Source: an uncultured Parafilimonas sp.
GTDB lineage: Bacteria; Bacteroidota; Bacteroidia; Chitinophagales; Chitinophagaceae
NCBI GenBank assembly: GCA_903882935.1
Contig: CAIRZB010000084.1
Coordinates: forward strand, 1-64,000
Reading direction: 5' to 3'
Length of the DNA: 64,000 nucleotides
Positions 34,036 to 42,958 of the stretch are shown here, in pieces. The first letter of the stretch is position 1, and the number at the start of each line of letters is the position of its first letter. The translations under genes were made by a program, and so were the position numbers. Below the pieces are notes generated by a model. The model did no database searches, had not been told where the DNA came from, and saw nothing but the letters and a program-made list of their open reading frames with translations.

Positions 34036-35361
34036 ATGAAAGAAACAGCCAGCAACGCAGCAATTTCAATTTTTAAAGCGGCCGTAAAAGCGGTGCAGCC
34101 ACAAGTATTGATGCCGGCGTATATAAAAAAAGGTAACGGCACGCTACAAATTGGTGGCGACAAACTGCTGGTAAACAGCTTTGACAGCATCTATTTGCTG
34201 TCGGTGGGTAAGGCTGCCTCAGCTATGGCTTGGGAAGCAGAAAAAATTATAGGCAACAGCCTAACAGCTGGGTTGGTGGTAACCAAATACCAACACAGCC
34301 AGCCGCTGCGGTATTGCAAAACCATTGAGGCTGGCCACCCCGTACCGGATGAGAACAGCCTTGCAGCGGCACACGCCATCAACAATTTTTTGGCACGCCT
34401 AACGGATAAAAGCTTGCTGCTATGCTGTATAAGCGGGGGTGCCTCCGCACTTATTGCAGATTGTGCCGAGGGCATACCCTTGGCCGACATGCAGGCTGTT
34501 TCAAGCCTTTTGCTGCATTGCGGTGCGGATATACACGAAATAAACACCGTTCGCAAGCACCTGTCGTTTTTAAAAGGCGGCCAGTTGGTTAGGCTGGCAA
34601 AAGGTGCGGCGGTTTATTCTCTCATTATCAGCGACGTTGCAGGTGATGACACTAGCATTATTGCGAGCGGCCTTACCGCGGCCGACCCATCAACTTTTAA
34701 CGATGCCTTGACCGTGCTTGACAAATATGGGCTTACCCAAAAAATATCCACTACCGCGCGGGCGCACCTGCTTAAAGGCATAAACGGCGATGTTGGCGAA
34801 ACACCTAAGCCTGGTGACGCACTATTTGCCAAAGTGCATAACCAAACCATAGGCAATAACCAGCTAGCATTGCGCGCGGCTGCGTTGCTGGCAACTGCAC
34901 TTGGTTTTACTGTTACCACCGTGGATGGCTTGTTAACTGGCGAGGCAAGGCATGCTGGGGAGCGTTTTGTACAAATACTTACAAGCTATACCGGCAAGCG
35001 GCCTGCTTGTTTTTTGGCCGGCGGCGAAACAACGGTAACCATACGCGGCACAGGCAAAGGCGGGCGTAACCAGGAGTTTGCCTTGGCAGCACTGCGCAAA
35101 TTAATAGCCGCGGGCATTGCACCAAAGTATTGGCCTGTTATACTTTCTGCTGGCACCGACGGTACTGACGGACCTACGGAGGCTGCAGGCGCAATCGTTA
35201 ACATTAGTAATTTTTTACATGTTTTAAAAACACCGGAAAAAGCTATTGATTTTTTAAATAATAATGATTCATTTCATTTTTTCGAGTCGATTGGGGCATT
35301 AATAAACACGGGTACTACACAAACAAATGTAATGGACATTGTTATTGGCTTACTTTATTAA
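34036..35361 (+). CDS. Glycerate 2-kinase (MOFRL/GckA type)
   Basis: About 441 residues. The N-terminal part has LLSVGKAASAMAWEAE and IEAGHPVPDENS, then CISGGASALIADCAEGI and HEINTVRKHLSFLKGGQL; the C-terminal MOFRL domain has FLAGGETTVTIRGTGKGGRNQEFALAA and SAGTDGTDGPTEAAGA (in segments). All are landmarks of the class II glycerate kinase family (GckA/TtuD). It phosphorylates D-glycerate to 2-phosphoglycerate, feeding serine, glyoxylate or tartronate-derived carbon into glycolysis. The ATG at 34036 is preferred over a GTG six codons upstream. Divergent from cysE and apparently monocistronic; a strong terminator stands 168 bp downstream. Confidence 0.93.
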   Translation: MKETASNAAISIFKAAVKAVQPQVLMPAYIKKGNGTLQIGGDKLLVNSFDSIYLLSVGKAASAMAWEAEKIIGNSLTAGLVVTKYQHSQPLRYCKTIEAGHPVPDENSLAAAHAINNFLARLTDKSLLLCCISGGASALIADCAEGIPLADMQAVSSLLLHCGADIHEINTVRKHLSFLKGGQLVRLAKGAAVYSLIISDVAGDDTSIIASGLTAADPSTFNDALTVLDKYGLTQKISTTARAHLLKGINGDVGETPKPGDALFAKVHNQTIGNNQLALRAAALLATALGFTVTTVDGLLTGEARHAGERFVQILTSYTGKRPACFLAGGETTVTIRGTGKGGRNQEFALAALRKLIAAGIAPKYWPVILSAGTDGTDGPTEAAGAIVNISNFLHVLKTPEKAIDFLNNNDSFHFFESIGALINTGTTQTNVMDIVIGLLY

Positions 35362-35696
35362 ATTATATAAATATTATATATAAAACATGCTATGCGTCAT
35401 ACAAAAAAAAATTACTTTTTCATTTGGCGGTTTAAAAAAATCATCTACATTTAACAACTGTTTAGTCAAAATTTACCTCTTGCCACTTAACTAAACAACA
35501 GGCCTCTTCGATTGCAATACCATAATAGAGCTCCACCGCATCCGGTGGAGCTTAATTTTTTTGCCCACCCCGGCCCAAAAAACACAGGTTATGGCTTTAT
35601 TTTGCCCACCACAATAAGCCATAAAACAACTCATTGTTTAGCATGTTTTATGGTTTGGCTGATAAATTATCCCGAATACACCGCACCTTTGCAGCA
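35362..35696. other. Intergenic region between glycerate kinase and MFS genes
   Basis: Very AT-rich first half with no gene. The terminator at 35529 lies in the middle. The last part carries CACCTTTG 6 bases before the ATG at 35697, similar to the element before the alcohol dehydrogenase at 55214. Confidence 0.4.
35529..35562 (+). terminator. Rho-independent terminator
   Basis: Perfect 10-bp stem AGCTCCACCG / CGGTGGAGCT with loop CATC (35529-35552), followed by TAATTTTTTT. It is the best terminator in the window and probably ends the glycerate kinase transcript. Confidence 0.85.
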
Positions 35697-36863
35697 ATGC
35701 TTACTTCTACAGGCAACAAAACATTTGTACCCGCCCGGCTAAATAGGATAGCCGTTTCGGTGTTTTTCTTTATCGCAGGGCTAACATTTGCCAGCTGGGC
35801 AAGCCGCATACCAAACATAAAACTAAAGCTTGGCTTAAGTGAAGCCGCACTTGGCTCGGTGCTGTTTGCCCTGCCCGCCGGGTTAATGGTAAGCCTGCCA
35901 ATTTCGGGCTATTTGGTTACCCGCTTTGGCAGCAGGCGCGTAGTTACGATGGCCGCATTGTTATACCCAATGGTGCTTATACTGTTGGGGGTAGCCGCAT
36001 CCGCTTGGCAAATGGCTGCCATCTTATTTCTTTTTGGGCTTTTGGGCAACCTCTTTAATATATCCGTTAATACGCAAGCTGTTGGTGTTGAGTTAACGTA
36101 TGGCCGGTCAATCATGGCCTCCTTCCACGGGCTTTGGAGCCTAGCAGGTTTCGGTGGTGCCGCCACGGGCGCTCTCATGGTGTTTTTGCAAGTGCCGCCG
36201 GCCTACCATTTTTGCATAATATTTAGTTGTGCAGCCTTATTGGTGTTGGTTTTTAGGCAGTATGCACCCAATAAAGACACCGGTTCGGCAAAACAGCAAA
36301 AACTTTTCACCAAACCAGATGCCACTATTTTAAAACTGGGCATAATTGCTTTTGGCTGCATGGTTAGCGAAGGTGCCATGTTCGACTGGAGCGGCATCTA
36401 TTTCCAAAAAGTATTACAAGTACCGCCCAACCTGGTATCGTTTGGTTTTGGCGCATTTATGAGCACCATGGCAGGCGGCCGGTTTGCGGGGGATACCCTC
36501 ATCACCAAATTTGGCGTTAAGCGCATGTTGCAGGTAAGCGGCATATTCATTGCCGGCGGGCTTTTAACAGCGGCCATATTCCCTTATTTCTATAGTTGTA
36601 TGGTAGGCTTTATGCTGGTAGGCTTTGGCGTATCGTCGGTGGTACCCATGGTGTACAGCCTGGCAGGCAAATCAACAACCGTGCCGCCGGGCGTAGCCAT
36701 CGCATCAGTGTCGTCAATTGGTTTTCTGGGATTTTTCATTGGGCCACCCTTAATTGGCTTTGTAGCACAGGCACTTAACTTAAGGGCTTCTTTCGCGTTG
36801 GTGGCGGTGCTGGGGTTTGGCACCACCATTATGGCATCCTTCGTTAACAACAAACAGGGGTAG
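35697..36863 (+). CDS. Major facilitator superfamily transporter (YbjJ-like)
   Basis: From the ATG at 35697 about 388 residues with 12 predicted transmembrane helices. The first is IAVSVFFFIAGLTFASWASRIP; the loop GYLVTRFGSRRVV is the MFS motif between helices 2 and 3, and ASFHGLWSLAGFGGAATGALM is typical of the YbjJ/fucose-permease-like branch. It likely moves a small solute or drug by proton coupling; the substrate is not predictable. A longer frame begins at 35634, but CACCTTTG just before 35697 suggests a nearly leaderless start there. The gene stands alone downstream of a terminator. Confidence 0.87.
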   Translation: MLTSTGNKTFVPARLNRIAVSVFFFIAGLTFASWASRIPNIKLKLGLSEAALGSVLFALPAGLMVSLPISGYLVTRFGSRRVVTMAALLYPMVLILLGVAASAWQMAAILFLFGLLGNLFNISVNTQAVGVELTYGRSIMASFHGLWSLAGFGGAATGALMVFLQVPPAYHFCIIFSCAALLVLVFRQYAPNKDTGSAKQQKLFTKPDATILKLGIIAFGCMVSEGAMFDWSGIYFQKVLQVPPNLVSFGFGAFMSTMAGGRFAGDTLITKFGVKRMLQVSGIFIAGGLLTAAIFPYFYSCMVGFMLVGFGVSSVVPMVYSLAGKSTTVPPGVAIASVSSIGFLGFFIGPPLIGFVAQALNLRASFALVAVLGFGTTIMASFVNNKQG

Positions 36864-36964
36864 GTTCACAAGCTGGCAAATGCCTTACTGCGCGGTTTCA
36901 TTGGCAAACCAAGGCGCAGCATCAGTGTGTTTAATTTAAGCCGTTATATTCCGTCGTCCAAAAA

Positions 36965-37062
36965 ACTCCGTTGGAGTGGGCACACAACCGACACCAGCCG
37001 CCTTTGAATTGTGTCTTCACAATTCCATTAATGCGATACCTGTAGGCGCAGCATGTTAAATT
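36965..37062. repeat. Composite hairpin repeat, copy B
   Basis: Starts with the hairpin ACTCC-GTT-GGAGT (36965-36977), then ACACAACCGA shared with copy A, then a hairpin GAATTGTG-TCTT-CACAATTC (37006-37025), and ends with CCTGTAGG followed by CGCAGCATGTTA, similar to the CATGT-tailed hairpins at 26.5 kb. It occupies most of the MFS to lnt gap, where no gene was seen. Confidence 0.6.
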
Positions 37063-37137
37063 ATCTGCAATCTCAAACACCTTGGCCTATATGCAATCAG
37101 AATATTTACGACCTTTCGCCCTCAAAAAAACTGCTGC

Positions 37138-38745
37138 TTGAAAAAATATAAGTTGTTTGGCCTGGGCTTATTGTCGGGTCTCTTGCTTTGGGCCGCATGG
37201 CCAATGTCGCCGCTCACCTGCCTAATATTTATTGCCTTTATACCTATGCTGTACTTGGCTGAGGTGGTTGAAAACAAACGCTATTTCTTTTTAGTTACGT
37301 TTACAGCCATGCTGGTTTGGAATGTTTTGTCCACCTGGTGGGTATGGAACTCCACCGCTGAAGGTTCAGTGGCGGCTTTTATTGCAAACAGCCTTATTAT
37401 GTGCCTGCCTTGGTGGGGCTACAGGGTGTGTAAACGAAAACTAGGCGACCGCATGGGCTTTGCCGCACTGGTGTTGTTTTGGATGGGCTTTGAATACATA
37501 CATTTAAACTGGCAGCTTAGCTGGCCCTGGCTTACCTTGGGCAATGTTTTTGCCAGCCACCCTGGTTGGGTACAGTGGTACGAGTACACCGGCAGCAGCG
37601 GCGGAACGCTTTGGGTTTTACTAGCCAACATAGTTTTGTACCAATTGGTTAAACGTTATATAACAACTACCAATACCGGCATTGAAAAAACCAGCGCAAC
37701 AGCCGGACCCGCTATCGCGGGTGCTGTGTTGGTATTGGCATTGCCCTTTATTATTTCAAGGATGGTGCAACCAAGTGATGCCAGCATAAAAGGCAATGGA
37801 ACGGCCAACGTGTTGATTATACAGCCTAATATTGACCCCTATGGCAAAAATGACCAAAACTCCATTGCCCAGCAGGTGCAAACATTACTGCAATTGACTA
37901 ACAAGAATATTGACTCCAACACAAAGCTGGTCGTTTGGCCCGAAACAGCCCTGTCTGCCGAAGGTGTTTTTGAAGACCAGGCAGCCAATTACCCCCCTTA
38001 CCAGCCAGTGTACCAGTTTGTTTGGCAACACCCCCAAACAACGTTGGTAACGGGCATTCAGATTTTAAAAAACTACGGGCCCGATAAAAAAACAAACTCC
38101 GCCATGCCCTATGGCGGCGGGGCTGGCTATTACGATGCGTTTAATGCCGCGGTTTGTTTTAAACTAGGCACCCAGCCCACCTATTACTATAAAAGCAAAC
38201 TGGTGCCTGGTGTGGAAACGCTACCGGACTTTTTACGGTGGATGGCACCCATTTTTGAAAAATTTGGCGGTACTACAGGCGGCTATGGCACACAGGAAGA
38301 AGCCTCCGTGCTGCAGCAGCCGGGCCAACCTTACGTAGTGGCACCCATTATTTGCTACGAAAGTATTTATGGCGAGTATGTTGGCACCTATGTTAAAAAA
38401 GGCGCAAACCTGCTAACCATAATGACCAACGACGGCTGGTGGGGCAACACCCCCGGCCATAAGCAGCACCTGCAATATGCGCGGCTGCGTGCCATAGAAA
38501 CCCGCCGCTGGGTTGCCCGCAGTGCCAATACAGGTATAAGTGCCGTTATTGATGCCAATGGGGAAATAAAAGAAACCCGGCCTTGGGATGTGCCTGCGGC
38601 TATGAAATACAACATACCCATGCTTACAGGAGAAACCTTTTATGTACAGCATGGGGACGTACTGTCTAAAATAGCGTTGGTGCTGGGTGGCATTTTGTTG
38701 GCTTGGCATTGGCTGGTATTGGTTAAAAGCCGTTTTGCACAATAG
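37138..38745 (+). CDS. lnt: Apolipoprotein N-acyltransferase
   Basis: A 535-residue inner-membrane enzyme that adds the third acyl chain to lipoproteins. Several transmembrane helices fill the first 200 residues. The nitrilase-like domain follows, with the Glu-Lys-Cys triad visible: E269 (VVWPETAL), K352 (YYKSKLVPGVE) and C406 (PIICYESIYGEYV). The start is taken as TTG at 37138, giving MKKYKLFGLGLLSGLLLW; no better in-frame ATG is available nearby. It is longer than the E. coli protein by about 20 residues, mainly in loops, as usual in Bacteroidota. It presumably matures lipoproteins such as the GH130 protein at 61202. Confidence 0.93.
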   Translation: MKKYKLFGLGLLSGLLLWAAWPMSPLTCLIFIAFIPMLYLAEVVENKRYFFLVTFTAMLVWNVLSTWWVWNSTAEGSVAAFIANSLIMCLPWWGYRVCKRKLGDRMGFAALVLFWMGFEYIHLNWQLSWPWLTLGNVFASHPGWVQWYEYTGSSGGTLWVLLANIVLYQLVKRYITTTNTGIEKTSATAGPAIAGAVLVLALPFIISRMVQPSDASIKGNGTANVLIIQPNIDPYGKNDQNSIAQQVQTLLQLTNKNIDSNTKLVVWPETALSAEGVFEDQAANYPPYQPVYQFVWQHPQTTLVTGIQILKNYGPDKKTNSAMPYGGGAGYYDAFNAAVCFKLGTQPTYYYKSKLVPGVETLPDFLRWMAPIFEKFGGTTGGYGTQEEASVLQQPGQPYVVAPIICYESIYGEYVGTYVKKGANLLTIMTNDGWWGNTPGHKQHLQYARLRAIETRRWVARSANTGISAVIDANGEIKETRPWDVPAAMKYNIPMLTGETFYVQHGDVLSKIALVLGGILLAWHWLVLVKSRFAQ

Positions 38746-38939
38746 GTATGGCACATATGGGGCTGGCTATTTTTGGGCGAGATCTTTTATACTTACATCC
38801 TAGATCAACGGATTAAATATCGTACACATAGGCCCATACATTAGATTTTTTGGGGAAACCAAACCGCAACATGAACAAAATTGCGAGCAGACTAGGGTGC
38901 AACGGGATAACAGTTGCATGTTAAAAAAACAGGTGGGTT

Positions 38940-39749
38940 ATGCAAAAACAATTTGAGTTCAAAGGATCAATAATAAGTTACGTGGACGAAGGCACTGGCA
39001 GCCCCATAATGCTTGTTCATGGCTTTGCCGAGGATGCCAAGGTGTGGCGCGCGCAGATTGACTGTTTGGCGGCACATTACCGGGTACTTGCGCCAGATTT
39101 ACCGGGCAGTGGCAATTCGCTGTACAACCCTTTATTCACCACCATCACCGATTTTGCTGGCGCAATGCAGGCGTTGTTGGAACATGAAAACATTACCCGC
39201 TGCATCATGCTCGGCCATAGCATGGGCGGTTATATAACATTGGCCTTTGCCGACACATACCCACAATACCTACAAGGCTGGGGGCTTGTACACTCCACCG
39301 CCTTTGCGGACAGTGAAGAGAAAAAGCAGAACCGTGCAAGGGGCATACAACTTATTGAAAACCATGGGGCGTTCTCTTTTATTAAAAACACCACCCCTAA
39401 CTTATTTACCGCCGCGTATAAAAGCCAATTTGGGAACAAAGTGGCAGAACTGGTTGAGAAAGGCAACAATTTTTCTAAAGAAGCGCTGGTGCAATATTAC
39501 ACGGCGATGATGAACCGGCCTGACCGCACCCATGTTTTGCGCCAAAGCCACGTGCCCGTGCTATTTGTTGCAGGTAAAGATGATGTGGCCGTGCCGTTTA
39601 GCGACAGCCTTAAACAACTGCACATGCCTGCCACAACACAAATATGCTTACTGGAACAATCGGGCCATATGGGTATCTGGGAAGAACAAGGCAAAACAAA
39701 CAACGCCATAAAAGCGTTTGTTAAATATGTAACAGAACTTAGGGGTTAA
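38940..39749 (+). CDS. Alpha/beta hydrolase
   Basis: A 269-residue cytoplasmic alpha/beta-hydrolase fold protein. The nucleophile elbow is LGHSMGGYI, the oxyanion region HGFAEDAKVW, and the acid and histidine of the triad are probably in VAGKDDVAVP and EQSGHMGIWE. The family includes esterases, haloperoxidase-like and MhpC-type C-C hydrolases, so the substrate is open. No signal peptide. The gene stands alone between lnt (194 bp) and the first T9SS protein. Confidence 0.9.
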   Translation: MQKQFEFKGSIISYVDEGTGSPIMLVHGFAEDAKVWRAQIDCLAAHYRVLAPDLPGSGNSLYNPLFTTITDFAGAMQALLEHENITRCIMLGHSMGGYITLAFADTYPQYLQGWGLVHSTAFADSEEKKQNRARGIQLIENHGAFSFIKNTTPNLFTAAYKSQFGNKVAELVEKGNNFSKEALVQYYTAMMNRPDRTHVLRQSHVPVLFVAGKDDVAVPFSDSLKQLHMPATTQICLLEQSGHMGIWEEQGKTNNAIKAFVKYVTELRG

Positions 39750-39834
39750 AAGAGATACCTTTCTGCAACACCCAATAACAATTTAATGTACTTTCATACC
39801 ACCGTGTGGATGCTTAAACCCAACCGCTTAAAAA

Positions 39835-42702
39835 ATGAAATATTGCAAAATTTATAGCGTAATTTTTTTACTGCTGTGGTCAAAAATGGCCATGGCCTCG
39901 CATATTTCGGGTGGGGAGGTCTTTTACAAATATATTGGGCCTGGTGCAACACCCAATACGGATGAATACCGCGTAACAGTGCGCCTTTTTAGGGAGTGTA
40001 CCTCCAACGGCCAGGCACTTAATACAGAGGTTGTAAATATTGGTATATTTGCTGCGGCCAATAACACGCTTTTTACCATACTGCCACTCAATAAGTTGTG
40101 GCAAAACGATCCGCCAGTATTACAAAACACGCCCGGTGCCATACCCTGCTTAACTGGCGATGGCAGCCTTTGTTACCAGATGGGTCTTTTTGACAGTGTT
40201 ATCGATTTGCCCAGAAGTGCCACTGGATATACCCTCAGCTGGGTACGCTGCTGCCGCCAGCAGGTAATTAATGTAGAAAACACGCCTTACCCCGACAGTG
40301 CCAAGGGGTCAACATTTATTACCCACATACCCGGCACGAATGAACTGCCCAACGGCTTTAACAGTTCAGCCGAATTCGTGGTGAAAGACACGGTATTGGT
40401 TTGCGCTGGCCGCCATTTTAAATTAGATTTTAGTGCTTTTGACCCCGATAACGACTCGTTGGCGTACACCTTTTGCACTGGCTATTCGGGTGCCACGCCA
40501 GGCAACCCAAACCCCTTGCCCGCGCAAATACTTTCATTAAACCCATTGCCTTATCTTACGCCCTATTCAGGGGGTTCCCCTTTGGGCAGTACGGTTAACA
40601 TCAATGCCCTAACCGGTATCATAAGCGGCATAGCACCCGCAACACCCGGCAAATATGTGGTTAAAGTTTGTGTGGAGGAATACCGAAAAGGCAGGCTCAT
40701 TAACACACACCACAAAGATTTTATTTTAAAAATTGCCGACTGTAGTTTTGCTTCCGCACAATTAAACCCCGCCTATTTAACCTGCAATGGGTTTGGGCTG
40801 CAGTTTGAAAACCAATCGTCTTCGCCATCCATATATTCTTATTTTTGGGATTTTGGTATACCGGGGGTTGCCAACGACACTTCTTCCCAGCCCCAACCGT
40901 TTTACAATTACCCTGATAGTGGCACATACACCGTTAAACTGGTGGTTAACAGGGGCGGCAGTTGTGGCGACTCCACCACCACATTGGCAAAAGTGTACCC
41001 AGGCTTTGCCGCCAACTTTGGCTTTGTGCCAAAATGCCTGCCTGACCTTACAGCATTTATTGACTCCAGCACCACAAAATATGGGCAGGTTGCCACCTGG
41101 AGCTGGGATTTTGGCGACACCTCAGGCACCTCAAACGCCCAAAACCCATCATATACATACCAAACTGCAGGCACCAGAAACGTAAAACTTACCGTAACCA
41201 ATACAAAAGGCTGTACGGACACGTTAACCAAACCGCTTACGGTGCGCCACAAGCCGGTGTTAAGCCTAACAGTGAAAGACACGGCCATTTGCGTGCGGGA
41301 CAGCCTGCAAATTCACCTTTCCGTAAGCCCAGCTAGTACCGTTGTATGGCAGCCCGCTAACTATATTGACAGCTTGCATGCTTTGTCGCCTATTGTATAC
41401 CCCACAAGCACCACCACGTATGTTGTTTTGGTTGATGATGGGCTTGGCTGCACTAACACCGATAGCGTTAAGGTGCGAATAAATAGTTTACCCAGGGTTA
41501 TTACCATACCCGACACTGTGACGTGTACTGGTACACCCATACAATTGCTAACAATTGGCACCGCTGCAAGTTACCAATGGCAACCTGCAACAAGCCTCTC
41601 AAATGCAACAACCCTTAGCCCGGTAGCAAACCCAACGGTAAATACCCGGTATATAGTAACAGCCACAAGCACCGCAGGTTGCTTGGCCAACGACACAGTA
41701 TATGTAAAGGTTAATACCTCACCCACGGTAGGCACCTCAGCGGATTCGCTCATTTGCGTAGGGGGTACTGCCAGGCTTTTGGCAAACTCCCCAGAAAATG
41801 TTTCGTACAGCTGGCTACCAACAACGGGGCTTGATAACCCCTACACCGCCGCTCCTTTTGCATCCCCGGCACAAACCACGGTTTACAAGGTAACCATTAG
41901 TGATAGCAACGCATGCACCGCCCGCGACTCGTTGACCATTACCGTTGTACCCCAAGCGGCGTTTGCCGTTACGCCACCCTACAAAAACATCTGCCGTGGC
42001 GACAGCCTGCAGTTTGCCGCCTCTGGTGGCCAGCTGTACCAATGGTACCCAGTAACAAACATTATCAACCCCACTGCGGCCACGGTAACCGTGTACCCGC
42101 AAAGCACCACAGCTTACAGGGTAGTTATAACCAGCACCACCTGCAACACCCGCGACACGCTGAACGCAACGGCAATAGTGAGCCTGCCTTTTAAGCTAAC
42201 CGTAACCAAACTGAACGATGTTGATTGTTTCAACCCGCAGGTTAGGCTTAGCGTAACCGGCGGTGCCCAATATGTATGGAGCCCCACAGCAACGCTTGAC
42301 AACCCCTACTCAGCCAACCCAATTGCAACACCCATTGCCAACACCACTTATTATGTTACGGCAGGCAACGGAACTGCTTGTTTTGAACGGGACAGCATAC
42401 AGGTAAAGATATTAACCACCGGCAACCCCAACAGCTACTACCTTGCCTCTGCCTTTACGCCCAATGGCGACGGCCACAACGACTGCTTTGGCGTTAAGGA
42501 TTGGGGAGGGATAAAATCCATCCAATTCTCTGCATATAACCGCTGGGGCGAAAGAGTTTTTTACAGCGAAAGCCCCATTGGCTGCTGGGATGGCACGTAT
42601 AAAGGCGTATTGCAGGCATCCGGCACCTATGTTTACCAAATTTGGGCCAACACGGTTTGCGGTGCGGTGTACCGCAAGGGTACGGTAGTTTTGGTACGGT
42701 AA
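39835..42702 (+). CDS. Large secreted protein with PKD-like repeats and T9SS type B sorting domain, paralogue 1
   Basis: A 955-residue secreted protein. Signal peptide to about residue 21, then an N-terminal domain starting SHISGGEVFYKYIGPG and VTVRLFRECT, a form frequent in Bacteroidota surface proteins (SHIxGGE...YRDC). Two PKD domains lie near 310-475 (SYFWDFG, TWSWDFGDTSG), then five tandem modules of about 76-80 residues, each with a C-x-G/R-D core and WxPxxxLxNPxxxxPxAxPxxTTxY pattern. The end is SAFTPNGDGHND...YNRWGERVFYS...GTYVYQIWA...KGTVVLVR, the gliding-motility-associated C-terminal (type B) sorting domain. It should be exported through T9SS and act as an adhesin or structural surface protein. 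A paralogue follows after 256 bp. Confidence 0.9.
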   Translation: MKYCKIYSVIFLLLWSKMAMASHISGGEVFYKYIGPGATPNTDEYRVTVRLFRECTSNGQALNTEVVNIGIFAAANNTLFTILPLNKLWQNDPPVLQNTPGAIPCLTGDGSLCYQMGLFDSVIDLPRSATGYTLSWVRCCRQQVINVENTPYPDSAKGSTFITHIPGTNELPNGFNSSAEFVVKDTVLVCAGRHFKLDFSAFDPDNDSLAYTFCTGYSGATPGNPNPLPAQILSLNPLPYLTPYSGGSPLGSTVNINALTGIISGIAPATPGKYVVKVCVEEYRKGRLINTHHKDFILKIADCSFASAQLNPAYLTCNGFGLQFENQSSSPSIYSYFWDFGIPGVANDTSSQPQPFYNYPDSGTYTVKLVVNRGGSCGDSTTTLAKVYPGFAANFGFVPKCLPDLTAFIDSSTTKYGQVATWSWDFGDTSGTSNAQNPSYTYQTAGTRNVKLTVTNTKGCTDTLTKPLTVRHKPVLSLTVKDTAICVRDSLQIHLSVSPASTVVWQPANYIDSLHALSPIVYPTSTTTYVVLVDDGLGCTNTDSVKVRINSLPRVITIPDTVTCTGTPIQLLTIGTAASYQWQPATSLSNATTLSPVANPTVNTRYIVTATSTAGCLANDTVYVKVNTSPTVGTSADSLICVGGTARLLANSPENVSYSWLPTTGLDNPYTAAPFASPAQTTVYKVTISDSNACTARDSLTITVVPQAAFAVTPPYKNICRGDSLQFAASGGQLYQWYPVTNIINPTAATVTVYPQSTTAYRVVITSTTCNTRDTLNATAIVSLPFKLTVTKLNDVDCFNPQVRLSVTGGAQYVWSPTATLDNPYSANPIATPIANTTYYVTAGNGTACFERDSIQVKILTTGNPNSYYLASAFTPNGDGHNDCFGVKDWGGIKSIQFSAYNRWGERVFYSESPIGCWDGTYKGVLQASGTYVYQIWANTVCGAVYRKGTVVLVR

Positions 42703-42958
42703 AAGAATTGCATAGAAACATGGTACCCTGCTTGCCAAAAATGCTATGTAACGAAATATAAAAAAGGATAATGGCCAAACCAAACACCCGTTGATGCGTA
42801 TATCTATTGTGTTACACCGTTAAAACATTTTAACACAACAAAATACTGCGGAAAAACGTATTACTTTCATACACTGTTAAAATAAAATACCCGCATGGGC
42901 AGTACTTAGGCAACCTGTACACTGCTAACCTGCGTTTTAACACCGGGGGCTTACATTA

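Noticed and set aside
37138-38745. Plain nitrilase instead of Lnt
   Set aside because: The N-terminal 200 residues form several membrane helices and the E-K-C triad spacing fits apolipoprotein N-acyltransferase.
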